A DNA stretch of 64,000 bases from Tetrahymena elliotti 4EA (GCA_000231825.2 JH720349.1:203763-267762), one strand, 5' to 3'; shown: positions 36,865-49,552, counted from the first letter of the stretch. Notes: generated from the letters alone by a model not told the origin. A program made the numbers and translations.

Positions 36865-39849
36865 ATGAGTAAAAAAAATATAAAAAAGGAAGAAGCTTCT
36901 TCATAGATAACCACTAAAAACGGAGTATTTGATTATAGCTAATGCCTGTTTGAGGTTAGGCTTACCAAAAAAGGGTTTTTAGGATAGTCAACTCGTTATG
37001 TATATTGCACAAAAAGTAGCATTGTTGTAGCCAAAGTAATGTTTTTGCTATTGATTTTCATACAATTTAAAAATTTGAAACAGTTATTCAAAGCGTATCT
37101 ATCTTTTTGAATTTTAAAGCATTTTTTCATCTTTTAAGCATTTTTCTTCAAAAAAGAGATAATTTGTTTTTTTTGTGTGCTAAGCGTGATTAATTCATTT
37201 ATAATAAATAGGAACCATATTAAAAAAAGCCAGATAAAATTATTAACTTGAAACCTGACTGGTAAGTAGCATGGATTTACGATGCCAAAAAGATAAAGGA
37301 GCCTTTTGAAAAAAAAATTTTAGGATTTAAATTAATTACTGATACAGATGTAAAGATAGAATATTTTGGAGATGTTGTTGTTATGACGACTCTGAGAGAT
37401 TATTTCTGCAAATAGCTATTTTAAATTAAATTCTTAGATGAATTTGAGATTTAGAAAAAGATAGGCAAAGGAAAATATGCAAAGGTATGAATTAAAGCAA
37501 TATTGTTTTATAAAGCAATTTGAAAATTTAATTCTGAAATAACAAGAAAATATTATTAACTTTAATTTTGTTATCAATCAAGGTTTACAAAGTAAGAAGA
37601 AAAGATAATAATTAATTATATGCTGTTAAATATCTTCATAAAATGAAGCTAGCCACTATTGAGGATGCTCAAGTAAATTTCTTTTATTTCAAGATTTGTC
37701 AAAATGTTTTAGGTTATGCTTATTTTTGTAAGCTCTTTATTAGCCTAATCCAGCTCAAACATAAATTACCTTTTTTAGTTAGAATATATAAATTTAACAT
37801 AAATCAAATATTTAAAATGTTGATTAGGCAATAATAAGCTGAGCATAATTCATATCTTATGAAATATCTTCCAAAATCACAACTTAAGCATTATATTGAT
37901 TTTAATTTAACAAATCTAAAATTTATATATTATAATAATATCAACATAAAATAAAGGCTGCTCTTTTTAACGAACTTAAAATATTAAGAATGGTTGACCA
38001 TCCTAATTGTATAAAGCTTATAGCAACTTATGAGGATAATAATGGATATTACATATTGACTGAATTACTAGATTCTGAAAAAAGTTTATAAGGAGAGCTT
38101 ACTAAATTCCAAAACCCCTAATTTGGATATTAAGTCGTTAGACATATCTTAAAATAGCTTATAAAAGGAATTGAATATGTTCATAGCCTGGGTATTATGC
38201 ACAGAGATTTAAAACCTTAAAATATTATGTTTGCTAACAGTGATTCTTCTTCTCTTTCAAATCTTAAAATTATAGATTTTGGATTAGCTTAATTCATAAA
38301 TGATTCTAATTATATTTATGTTCATGTAGGAACACCTGGCTATGTAGCCCCTGAAATATTGGCTAACGAATCAGAAAAGCATAGATATACAGAAAAATGT
38401 GATTTATTTAGTATAGGTGTTGTCTTCCACATTTTGTAAGTTATTTCATGTTAGTTTTATAAGATTAATGATTAAAAATTAAAAAAATAGATTAACAGGT
38501 AGATCTGTCTTCCCTGGTAAAAAATTTTCACAAGTTTTGCAAAGCAATAAAGAATGCAAAATTGATTTGAGAGGACCAAAGTACGATGAGGTAATTTATG
38601 AATAAAGCAATCACACATAGCTGCTTTGAAAATATTTTTTATTAATAATAAATAGTTAAATAGAGATGCAATTGATTTATTAGCTAAACTACTTGAACCT
38701 AATCCCTTAAAAAGACCATCTGCATCAGAGGCTTTACTTCATAAATTTTTTAGCCCAGATACCTAAAAAGAGCCTAATAAAGTTGCTTCTGCAGTTAACT
38801 TGGATTAAACAACGAATTCTATAAGTACAAACATTACAAATAAGGATAAAGAAATGGAAACTCCTTTGAAATTTGGTGGAAAATTAGCAAAAGGATTCCA
38901 CAACTTAAATAAGATAACCAGTGTTAAAGATATTGATAATATTCAATTTAATTTTGATGATATTTAATAGAAATTATAAGGTGTCACTAGCATGTATTAA
39001 ATTTCTAAGCAAAGAGATGAAAATTAAAAGCTTTCACTTTACAGACTTGCATAAGAATTAGTAGATTTGTTTATTATCTTAGAAGAAAACTAAACAGATG
39101 ATTTAAGTTTCTTTGCTAGTCCTCTTAAGATTAGAGGAGGATTAAGGAACTCGATAGCAGATGGCAGCTTATTACAAAAATTCGGATCCTTTGATTAAGA
39201 AGAGGATACTAGTAATCCTTAAAAGAGTAATCTGATATTATAAGAAGTAAAAGAAGAAGATGAGTTTGGTTAAACTCAGAATAAAGATTCTAAATAAATC
39301 TAAAGTAATGAGCAATAACAACAACAACAACAACAACAATAACCAGCAGATTAAAATAATGAAAATGGTAGAGCTGCAATAAGACCTGCAAAGCTAAAAA
39401 TAGAAGCATTAAATCATAATGAAGAAGAAGAAGAATAAAAAGATATTGTTACAGATATGACTCCTGTGAGAGTATCTAAAAATGAATTGAATATCATAAT
39501 TGAAAAAGAAGATGGAACAAAAAAGCAACTCCCAAAAAGATTACTGAAATTACTTAGCTTTTTCCCTCCATATTTATTCGAAACAGAGCTGGAAGGAGAT
39601 CTAAAAAAAGAAGGAAAATAAACAGTTAAAATTTTAGGTAAATTTTTAGTACAAGGTAACGATTATAAAAAAAAGATGAGCGATATGTAACTACAAGAAG
39701 TATTATAAAGCGTTATATAGATTAATTTCTTAGACAGCTGGTTTACAAGTTTAGTTTAAGAAATGGTTAATCCTGTTATTGATTTAGTTCCTGACTTTTT
39801 ATATATTAAATAATTCTTAGATAAAAATTTATAGACATTAAAAAAATGA
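36865..39849 (+). CDS. Ser/Thr protein kinase, CAMK-like, with N-terminal PH-like region
   Basis: Early exons 36865-37035, 37212-37484, 37583-37672 and 37957-38435 join in phase, and the gene ends on TGA 39847-39849. Residues 1-130 look like a PH domain (RLTKKGFLGQSTRYVYCTK, then a Trp-containing strand and a helix). The kinase domain follows: GKGKYAKVYKVRR (Gly loop), YAVKYLHKMK (ATP Lys), HRDLKPQN (~38195), IIDFGLAQF (~38270), GTPGYVAPE (~38330) and LLTGRSVFPGK. All catalytic residues are present, so it should be active. APE and the downstream layout fit the CAMK group. The C-terminal ~350 residues are acidic and low-complexity, with a ~10-Gln run near 39316, followed by a folded-looking end. 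PH-like plus kinase suggests lipid-directed membrane recruitment, which is inference. Confidence 0.9.
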
Positions 39850-42329
39850 GTGAATGAATTTACAATATTAATATATAAATGTACATTACTTTATGTACCT
39901 ACCTATCTACCTACCTACCTACCTTCCTACAAACCAACCAAGTCAAATGAGTTTTGAGTTAACAATTGAAGGTTACTTCTTCATTCAACCAAAGCTTCAA
40001 ACTTATTTTCTTAGTTTTAAATTAATCCACATTTTCAACCAATCTTCAAAAACAAAACTATTTATATGTGCTCATTTGTTTATTTCCCTTTATCCCTTCT
40101 TTGAATAAAAGCTAATAATTATTTAATTCTTAAAGATTATATATATATTTATATTCAGTACATTATCTCTAATTTTTTACATCTATTTAAAGATACTCAA
40201 TCAGTCAATCAAACAAGTTTATTTTTTTGCTAAGTTTAGTTATTTTTATTCAAACCTCAAAACTCAAAACTCAAATGTTACTATAATAATTTCATTTTTT
40301 TCTAATTGAAAACTCAAAACTTTTTTTAAATATTATTTAGATCTTTCCTTAAACCTTATCAAGCTTTTGTTTGTTAAATTAATTATTTTTATGTTTGTTC
40401 AAAAGATTATTATTATTTTTGTAATAATTTAAATTAATTAATTTAGTTGATTGCTACTTTATTTTTTGAGCTCAACCAAAAAGAATAAATTGAAATTAAA
40501 TTTCTATAAATTCCTAAACTTACAAATAGGAAAACCAAAGTAAAAACTGAGTAAATAATTTTTTTTAAATAACTTTGTAATTATTTATTATTCTTCAAAA
40601 TTTTTTTTTTTGGAAAGTATCAAGTTTTATTTTTAAAATAAATCTAAATAAAATAAAAATAATTATTATGTAAATAAATATAAACAATTTTAAAAAACTT
40701 AAAATATCTAATAATATTATTTTAAACTTTGTTGATTGTTATCTTTAATTCATAATTTAATCACATAAACAAATTCTTTTTTTAGGATTTAGGAAGAGTG
40801 ATAGAAAAAAGTATTTGTAAGATTTTTAAGGAAATAATAATGGTTTTTAAAGTAATACGTTATTTAATTTCTAATTATGTAAGAAGTGTAAGATATTTTA
40901 GCAAAACAACCTAAAAGCATAAAAATGAATAATTAGAAAGAGGCTAACTGTGAGCAAATAATCTTTAATCTAAATGTAACGAAATTTTTAGGTGATAATT
41001 ATTGATTTATGATGCAAAAAACAATTCCTGATGCAATTTATTAAAAAAATAAAATGACTTAACTAAAATAAAAATATAATTTAGTGTGTCAATTTAAAAT
41101 TCTTTTTTACTCACAGATTAGTTGCTTATTTAAATTACTTTAGAAAAGATGATCACACTTTGATTATGTAATACAGAAAACCTTAATATCAAATATTTTT
41201 TGATCAGCTAGCCAAGATTTATTAAAATAGAATATTGTTTTTTCTGATGATAAAACAATAAAATAATAGTGCTAGCTTTATAATCTTAAAAAATCGAGAA
41301 GAATATCCCAAGTTTGTTTGCGTCATAATTTTTTTTAAGCGAAAATCAATGACTCATTTGATGGATAATCAAAAAATTAAATTATTTAGAATTTGATTGA
41401 TCATAAGAGGTGGGTGATGCCAATGATATAAAAATATGTTAAATTATCTCTTGTTTTATTTATAAATGACTTTTTTTAATCTATAAAAATACATATTTAA
41501 GATAGAATTTGGAAGGATTAATAATTACAAAGCTTATAATTGTCATATAGATTTCCTTTATTATTAATTTTATGGCATTTGTAACTAGTGATTTTAAGAT
41601 ATATTGTTGTACTAAACCTAATAATAAAAACAAATTCTGTTTTTAAATAAATTTTTGTATTTTAAATTATTTCTCAATTTAAAAAATCTGTTTGTATTAT
41701 TAAATATAAGGAGTTTTTTATTTAAACGATCTCATTTAATGGACTAAAAGATCCTATAAAGACTTTTATAAATAATGCTTATTAATAAATTTTTTACTCC
41801 AATTAAAACTATTGGTCCTAAAAAAAGAACAAATTTAATTTTATATCCAAAATTGTATTGTAGAATAAATTAAGAAAAACCAGAGAAAAATATGATTATG
41901 TAAAATAATCTTTAATTGTGTTTTTCAAAATTTCAAAATGATTCATGGATTTATATTTAATAGTCTTCTTATTAAATTGAATGAGCGGTATTGTGCAATT
42001 GCGTGTTAGAACTCTATCCTAATTATCAGAATTGCATCCAGCGCGCCTAAAAAAAGTAGAAAAGAATTTTATCAAAAAAATTTTTTGATTCAAAATGAAT
42101 AGACTTGAAGAATAATTAAAGAAGAAAGAACAATATAAATAATCTGACAAGCAATTAGTCATTAAGCTTATAATTAAATTAAACTAATAACAAACAAATA
42201 AATTTGAGTAAAAAGAAATAATTAACAACTGTATTTAATCAGCTTGTGAAATTATAAATTATCTTTTAGTGCTATTAATATCTCAAACAGATTACATAAC
42301 AACAAACTAGTAAAAAAACCAAACAAATC
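39850..42329. other. Long gene-poor intergenic region
   Basis: About 2.5 kb, AT-rich. It contains a CTAC/CTAT simple repeat at its left end and a small G+C-richer island at about 41980-42050. No protein-coding frame is convincing; the ORF at 39893-40108 is generated by the CTAC repeat. Confidence 0.55.
39895..39930. repeat. (CTAC)n simple repeat
   Basis: Eight to nine imperfect CTAC units just downstream of the kinase gene. Confidence 0.9.
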
Positions 42330-43121
42330 ATGCAAGACTTCCACGCTTCCTTAGTTGCTTCTCTTGCTTCTGTACTTATCTTTGCACCATTTGATGTTGC
42401 AAGAACTAAACTTAATTTGAATAATCAACCCTTACCTTAACTCCTTTCAAATATTTATAAGACTGAGGGAGTAAAAGGGTTTTATAGAGGTTTGGCAATG
42501 TCAGCTACTACAACTCCTCTCTCTGTTTCGCTCTATCTCTCATTGTATTCAAAAGCTAAAAATTTTATGAAAAATCATTGCGAGAATAACATCTTATCTA
42601 ATATTGGTGCCTCAGTAGCCACCGGTGTTGTCTGCAATACAATTACTAATCCTCTTTGGTTGCTTAAAACTAGAATATAAGCTACCAACAAGGGATTATT
42701 TTAAAATGCTTCTGAAATTTATAACAAAGATGGATTAAGAGGCTATTATAGAGGTCTTGGAACAAGCTTCCTAGGATTAATTCATCTTGCAGTTTATTTT
42801 CCACTATATGAAACCTTAAAGGATTAATTAAATTCAACTTATTAAGATAGCGTAACTTAAAACATTTTGATAGCAAGCTCAGTATCAAAATTAATCTCTT
42901 TAATAGTTAGCTACCCTAATACTGTTTTAATGACCAAAATATAAATTGAAATTGAAAATATTTCATTCTACTCTTTATTATAACAAACTTACCAAAAATA
43001 AGGATTATCTGGCCTCTTCTCGGGCATTAAAGTAGAAGTCGGTAGATCTTTACCTGCAAACACCTTGACTTTCATGCTTTATGAAAGCTTAAAATAAAAG
43101 CATGTTTTGAGATTAGCTTGA
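42330..43121 (+). CDS. Mitochondrial carrier family (SLC25) protein
   Basis: An intronless frame of 263 residues from ATG 42330 (MQDFHASLVASLASVLIFAP) to TGA 43119-43121. The three signature PX[D/E]XX[K/R] sites of the tripartite carrier fold are present: PFDVARTKL, PLWLLKTRI and, degenerate, PNTVLMTKI. Each is followed by a G(F/Y)YRGL-type element (GVKGFYRGLAM, GLRGYYRGLGT, GLSGLFSGI). These proteins exchange metabolites across the inner mitochondrial membrane through six helices. NPLWLLKTR and a late GRSLPANTLTFMLYE segment resemble the folate/FAD/NAD/pyrimidine-nucleotide branch (SLC25A32/33/36-like), but substrate cannot be fixed by eye. It is shorter than the usual ~300 residues, mainly at the N-terminus and loops. 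Confidence 0.92.
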
Positions 43122-44080
43122 TTCAAATATCAAATTCAAAAAAGAATTTTAAAGTAAATGAACTAGAAATCTAGTTAGTCTCAGTAAAATAATTTTCAAT
43201 CAATAAAATTCTTAATTTTATAAAACCAATTTTAATCAATACTATTTATATTATAAAAACTAACCCAACCAACCATATTATTTATTCTATCTAACCTGTA
43301 AATTATATTGTATATTTTCATTTAATTGTATAAAACTTTTGAATTCTCACTTGTGGATAATATTTTCCCAAAACAATATAAACAAATAAACAAAGAATTC
43401 CATTTTTTAAATTGAAAAATTTTTGAAAACGTAAAAATATTTATATCTGTTAAAATTTATTCTAAATATTTACTGGATAGTTTAACATGATAATATTCTA
43501 ATTTATATGTGTGTAAATTATTTACATTGAATATGTAACTTAAATAAGATTTTCAGAGACTTAAAAACATCAAAATCATCTTTATTCATATTTAAAAAAA
43601 AGTTATTGGATTCACATAAAGTTGGGCCCAAAATTGAATAAAACTGATTTGAAAATTAATCACAATCCTTTCAAATAGTATTAATATGCAATAAATAGAT
43701 GCTAAACTGAAATTAATACGATATTTTTACAAGATATTTTAATTTTCAGAAATAACATTAAGATTTAATTTACATTTCTAAGCAAATTAAATCTGATTGA
43801 CTAGATTAATTATTACTAAGAAAAAATTATCATTTTTTTAAAACCTCAGAATATAGGATGACTCTACTCTTGCTCATTTAGGATTTTAGAATCATTCAAA
43901 AATATTTACAAAAATATAATTCCTAAAAAATTAAATTTAATATTTATGTAAGTTATCTAGCTAAATGATTTAATTAACTTTCTCTTAATATTCTTTTTTT
44001 CTATTTCTGCCTTTTTATAAATTTACTTAACTTTAACACGCTGCGAGCATATAAAAATACATATATCGCTAACTAAAAAT
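43122..44080. other. Intergenic AT-rich region
   Basis: About 960 bp between two plus-strand genes. It must hold the carrier's 3' end and the next gene's promoter. No gene or repeat recognised. Confidence 0.5.
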
Positions 44081-46028
44081 ATGTCGGTAAAAGAAACAAA
44101 TAAAAAAAATATTAAGTGTATATTCTTGGTTACAGATAGTCCTAAAAATGGCAAAAATATTTCCTTTGTTTATCCAGATTCAACTTAAGTTTAAAACCAT
44201 TTAAAAATTGCAGAAAAAGAATTCTCACTTCAGAATTTACAATCATGCATTCAAACAATGATCTAAAATTTTTTAGACTCTACCTAATTTAGTATTTCAT
44301 TTCTTCAAATCAATTCAACGAAATTCCCAACAAACAGCTTTAATCTTTTATATAAATAGTTGGGATGATCGATAAGCAGGATTTCTTGGGCTTTAAGGAA
44401 GATTTTTTGAAAAATTTCTTTTCACCTAAAAATTGCTCTATCTCAAATGAACTCATAATAGAAAACTAAGTTTACATAAGCAGTTCAGCATTGATTCCAT
44501 AGCAGGAATAGCTGTAATAGATTATATATCTGTTTAATGACATAAAATTTTTACTGCCCTAAATTTTGAAAGAATAATATTTATGCTTTAAAATATAAAA
44601 GCGATGATCTCAAAGAGTCTTCTGAATGTATACAAATAGAAGGATTTACTATTGTTATTATATGCAATGATATCTCCCCTAACTATATAAAATTCTATAA
44701 AAAAGTGCTATGTTTCTTCAGTAAATTATAAATAAATTAACAAAAATTTGTTTTTTTATTAAAATTAATCTACTAAATTATTCTAGCAAGAGCTTTAGAG
44801 CTAGAAGAAAAAAGAAAAAACATTCTAGGAAAAATGCTTTATAATCTTTACAAAAGTAATGAAGATTTTATTCAAATATGCAAAAGTTAATCAGAATAGA
44901 AAAATGTTTCAGTCTACAAAAACAGAGATGATGGAAATAAAAATTAGGTTTAAATTGACATAGCAGGTAAATTTTAAATATTTTAATCATACTATTTTAT
45001 TTTTTGATAAAAATAGCATAGCTACAAGAGCACAGAAAAACATTAATAGAATAGCTAGATATTTACAAAAGCTTTAAAAAACTTTATGATTCTTTAGAAA
45101 AAACTCTCTTAGATATTTCACCCTTAGTAAAAAAATTAATCAAAAAACAGGAAAATTTAATATTACCATTAAATACATATTACAGCTTTAAATGAACCTG
45201 GAAGGATTTAGAATAGAAAACATTCCTCATATCAAGATTAAACCATATTAAACTTTAATCATCTCAAGAAAAGCATGGTACTTTTATTTTTGTTATTACC
45301 AAAATAAAAGTTTACTTCTTTTATTAGTAAAGTGTCATTGGAAAAAGACAAAGATTGCTCCCAAAGATTCAAAGAATTCATTGACTTGTAAAATCCTTCT
45401 AAAAGGTAAAAAATTTATTTTAATTTGAATTTAAAATTTGCAAAAAATTAAAAAAATAATTAAATAATTAAAGTAATTTATATTCTAATAACAAAAAAGC
45501 TTTGAATAGCTGGCAAAGTATGGACACTTTTCAATGAAAGAAATAGAACTATATGTCAATCATTTATTTAAATGGCATGAGAATGTTACTGTGATAAATA
45601 AGCTAGAACCTTCATGCATCTATGTTTTAAACCCTAAGTTTAAATATAATTTTCAAACTCTTGTATAGCTAGGATCTAAATATAAAGATAAATTTAAAAG
45701 TTAAGATTAAGATATTGAAAACATTATAGCAAAATTCTAATTTCCCATTACATGGCAGTAACTCAAAGAAACTAACTTCTTAAAGCATGAAGGAGAAATT
45801 GTTTATCTTTTACAAAATAGAATTATATGTGAATGTGAAACATATCTTTACCAACTACCTAACAAAGTACCAAGCTTTAGTTAATATTCTAAGTTTGAAA
45901 AATACATAAATAAGCCAATTACAATACATGAAATATGTCACAGAGAAGATATGAAGCTCTAAGCTTTGATACAACTTCTCAACGACACAAAAAGTCACAT
46001 TAAATATTACTCTTTAATTCCTAAATGA
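44081..46028 (+). CDS. NPRL3: NPRL3 homologue (GATOR1 subunit, nitrogen permease regulator 3-like)
   Basis: Exon 1 44081-44188 (MSVKETNKKNIKCIFLVTDS, then ISFVYPDSTQ), exon 2 44380-44513, exon 3 from 44602; later exons end at TGA 46026-46028. Blocks align in order with NPRL3: the RYPF-like FVYPD, the GF..dFL..f..P segment (LGFKEDFLKNFFSPK), NELIIENQVYISSSALI (cf. FEL.IDNVRFVGHP), EGFTIVIICNDIS (cf. FNVVFAL), a helix-rich linker, HIKIKPYQTLIIS (cf. AIRPYHALLLL), SFEQLAKYGHFSMKEIELYV, then a run ending PSCIYVLNP, and AKFQFPITWQQL. NPRL3 pairs with NPRL2 in GATOR1, which restrains TORC1 when amino acids are low. The first intron uses a weak GTTTAA donor and is inferred from frame and family; the alternative is a frame error. 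Confidence 0.82.
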
Positions 46029-46996
46029 ATGTATCAATATGTATGACTTTTAGTTTTTTTAAATTAAATGTTTTTAAATAAAATTTTATTTGAAATCTTA
46101 AAATCTTTTCTTTTGTAATTTCTTTTGTTTCTTTTCTTTATAGATTTTTATTTAAAACCCAACTTTATTTTTCAAAATACTTACTTTTTTGTATTATTAT
46201 GATGTACTTTTTTGTATTATTAAGATGTACTTTTATGTAATTATAGTTATTATCTTTCAAATTCCTACAAAGTAATACGCTTAAATAGTAATTGTATATT
46301 TTTAAAACATAACATCTTTATAAATTATTATGTTATTTGGAGATTTTTAATGTTTTTTATTGTTTTACTTCTATCTACTTAATTATCTCAACTGTAATAA
46401 TATTTACAATTTACAATTAATATTATTATAAATAGTCTATAAAATATAAAAAACTAAATTGACAAAATATTTAAGAAAATTAATTAAAAACTTCATGAAC
46501 AAGCTTTTAAACGAACTTAAATTCCATAAATATTCTCTCTCTTTTATTGTTCAAAATATGTAAGTACACTAAAAAAGCAAATAGTTTTGAATTAAATAAT
46601 ATTTATTAACAACTTGTAAAATTTAAAATGTAAAATGAGTTGCAGCGAAAATTAGTGTTTGTTTTACTCATCTTTAAACTAATAAAAATGTAAATATCCT
46701 ATGCTTTTTCAAATTAAATTGAAAATATTTTCTAAGCTTAATCTAATGACCGAAAGATTATTTTGTTAAAAAGTGGTGATCTCAATAAAAAAGTAAGAAT
46801 TAAATATTTTAAGTAATTCTAATTTAGGTAATAAAATTACAGTTATTAATATTCGATCTAATTAAATAGGATCAAATTGAAGTAAAAGAAATTTTAAAGT
46901 GTAAAGAGATGATATGGAAATATTAGGATTGTTGTTTTGCTTTTTTTTAATTTTTCGGGAAATAAGAATCAAATTGTTTTTTATTTCAAAAAATTA
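46029..46996. other. Intergenic AT-rich region
   Basis: About 970 bp before the tRNA. An 18-bp string resembling tacttttttgtattatta repeats twice near 46182-46235. No gene seen. Confidence 0.5.
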
Positions 46997-47066
46997 GGGC
47001 TTGCCGGGAATCGAACCCGGATCGCCAGTACCCGAAACTGGCATTCTACCACTAAACCACAAGCCC
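46997..47066 (-). tRNA. tRNA-Pro (anticodon CGG)
   Basis: Read on the minus strand, a complete cloverleaf is visible. The 7-bp acceptor is GGGCTTG/CAAGCCC. A D-arm around GTTTAGTGGTAG follows. The anticodon stem CCAGT/ACTGG holds loop TTCGGGT, giving anticodon CGG. The T-arm is CCGGG-TTCGATT-CCCGG. The TTCGGGT loop is that of eukaryotic tRNA-Pro(CGG), which reads CCG. No intron or encoded CCA. It sits alone in an intergenic region and its high G+C stands out sharply from the surroundings. The 5' end may extend one base to 47067. Confidence 0.95.
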
Positions 47067-47992
47067 CTTACTAACTTATTTAAAATACATATTAAATAAT
47101 TTAAGTTGAATAATTTTTTGATTTTTTAGGTTTTAGCTCAATTTTGTTTAGAAATAAAAGATTTCTTTCATAATTTTTGGGATAATTTAAGAATTAAATA
47201 GGTAAAGGATTATTTTTAATTAAAATCAGCAATGTGTAGTTAATTTTTATTTTTAAAAGTATTTTTGCAAAAATACTAAAACAAATATCAAAAATAAATT
47301 TTTTTATTTAAGTTACTAAGATTTTTCTTCTTTTGTATCTGTTTAGATGAATGGCTGATCAGATTCTGGAGTACCTGATATATCTAGATTAGGCATATTA
47401 GATCAATAGGTCCTGCTCTTACAAATTTACAAATGAATTAAATAAATAATTTAGCATGGAAAAATTTTGTATTTGAAAAAAAATTTTAACCACTCAATAG
47501 AGCTTATAAATACTTGGTTGTAAAAAGCAAAAGATAAATAAAAAAATCAGCTTTAATTAAATAAAACAAATAATTAAATGAGTACCTCCTCTGCTTTTAA
47601 GGTATGATAAAATAAAAAGTAAGATTGATTGATTGATTAAAAGAAAAGATTAGCTTAGAGTAAACACAACAACAATTAATATTAAATGCAAAAGAAAAAA
47701 TATTAATTAATTAATTTATAAAATATTAAATTAAAATAGATATGCTTATTAAATTGCATCACTAAAAACTGTTTAATATCTGAGATTCTCAATCTTTTTA
47801 TAATTAATAATCTCAAAAGTAAAAGTTTTTGTAAATTATATCTAAATTAAGTGTGCAAAAAGATAGATCATAATATCAATCAATCAAATAATCAATTACA
47901 AAAGCATTTCAAATATTATTTATTTAGCAACCTTTCAATTGTTGAAAAGAACCTTATTACAATTTGCGTTATAAAATAAACATTTCAAAATC
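47067..47992. other. Intergenic region upstream of the PAP2-like gene
   Basis: About 930 bp, AT-rich, with a (GATT)n repeat near 47622-47638 and one weak candidate small ORF on the minus strand (listed separately). It also carries the upstream region of the tRNA gene. Confidence 0.45.
47226..47396 (-). CDS. Candidate 56-codon ORF, unrecognised
   Basis: The frame from ATG 47396 to TGA 47228-47226 begins MPNLDISGTPESDQPFIQTD, continues with an acidic/Lys stretch, then a hydrophobic stretch (LFLIFVLVFL). An in-frame TGA lies directly upstream, so the ATG would be the true start unless a splice acceptor (AGAGCAG) upstream is used. The soluble N-terminal half looks protein-like, the rest is AT-driven. 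It may be a terminal exon or chance. Confidence 0.22.
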
Positions 47993-49552
47993 ATGGAAAA
48001 CTAGTATAGAAATTAAGAAGAAACTAGCATGAATGCTTAGTTGCTCAGACACAGAGATTCGAGTATGATTAACCCCTATCAAAAAAATAGAAATGTCTAC
48101 ACTAAAAAATCAAATATTTTGCTTGGATTAAGTGTTTTATTGATAGTAATATCTACAATCCTTAACATTATATTCTAAAATAATATTTTCAATGCTTCAT
48201 TAGATGTTTAGTAATCGATTTAATAGAATATGAACTCCGAATTTCTTAAATTTATAATGAATATTATCTCCAATTTTGTCAATCCTAATATAGTTGTTGG
48301 TATTCTAATTTTGATATTTGCATTCTCAAGAAAGAAATTTGAAATTCTCAACTTTTTACTTTATTTCGCTTTTGTTAGCTACATTTGCTCTATCATGAAA
48401 ACTCTATTTGCAAGTCCTAGGCCATATTGGGTTGGAAACAAGGTTAATTAATGGGAATGGGTATGTTATTAAGAGTACGGAAATCCTTCTGGTCATTCAC
48501 TATTAGGTCCTATTTTCTATGAATTTATTTTGAAAAATTATATTTTAAGAAAAATAAACAAAGAGAATAAATTAGCTAGAGTTGCTTCAACAATAGGTAT
48601 TATTACTCTTGTAACTCTTATATTATTCTGCCGTCTTTATCTAGGAATGCATGCTTTGAACTAAGTCTTTTATGGATTAATCATTGGCATCTCACTTATC
48701 ATTTTATATCGCTTCTACTTTGAGATTACTATTAAAAGAGTCTTGCTCTATTTAGTCAGATGCAATATTGATAATTCAAAGAAACCTAGGGCTTGCACTT
48801 ATATATTATTTGGTTTTTTATTATGCTTAATAATACCCATAAATATTTATTTATTGCAGGATAATGTTAAAGATAAATCGAATGAAAATGAATGGGAAAT
48901 TTAAATTGAAGATAAATGTGATCTTAAAGAACTTGAACCCTTAAAGGCTTTTTATAATCGTTGCTTTATCGATTGTTCAGGAGTTTGTATATGCTTTTCT
49001 CTCATGCTTGGATTTTTATATTCTAAACATCCTGAATTCTTACTTGGTCGCTATTAAAACTTGTCTAATGTATTTTTACGTTCCCTTGTCACTACTATAT
49101 CTAGTTTAGTATTCATGATTGGTTTTGTTTTATTACCCACTGGGGATCTTGTATTTTTGAAATTCTTCTTCTAATCTATTGGAGTTTTTGTTGCTGGAAT
49201 TTGCCTAATTTATCTAGCCCCTATTCTTCTATTTAAGTATAAATTAGTATAGCCTATTCACAAATAGCTCTAAAGCGAGTTAGCTGAAGAGCTGAGTACA
49301 GAACAAAACTTAACTTAATCAGTTTAAAATTAAAATGGAAGTCAAGAAGCTGAAAGATTCTCTATCAATGCAAATTTCGAGAATAAGTTTAACAACTCTA
49401 ATGAAGATTATGAAGATCATGATATCGACTTTTAAAATACATATGATATGTATAAAACTAAAAACCCAGGAAATGGGAAAAAATCTTACACTCCAGAATA
49501 AAATGAATAGCAACTTATCAAAGAAAAAAGATCTTCTAAAGAAAACAATTGA
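47993..49552 (+). CDS. PAP2 / glucose-6-phosphatase-like membrane phosphatase
   Basis: An intronless frame of 519 residues from ATG 47993 (MENQYRNQEETSMNAQLLRH) to TGA 49550-49552. PAP2 signature motifs are in order: C1 KTLFASPRP (~residues 137-145, K-x6-RP), C2 NPSGHS (~163-168), C3 CRLYLGMHALNQ (~213-224, with Arg and the nucleophilic His). About eight hydrophobic spans surround them, and a ~100-residue hydrophilic tail follows. PAP2 enzymes remove phosphate from lipids or sugar phosphates at membranes. The residue four after the C3 His is Gln, not the usual Asp; glucose-6-phosphatases also have Gln there, so a sugar-phosphate phosphatase is possible. The substrate cannot be assigned from sequence alone. 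Confidence 0.88.

Noticed and set aside
39893..40108. 71-codon ORF beginning MYLPIYLPTYLPT
   Set aside because: Generated by the CTAC simple repeat; no coding signature beyond it.
44270..44375. A true frameshift or pseudogene in the NPRL3 homologue
   Set aside because: An intron from 44189 to 44379 restores the frame and directly joins two family-conserved blocks, so a broken gene is not needed; kept as an alternative in the entry.
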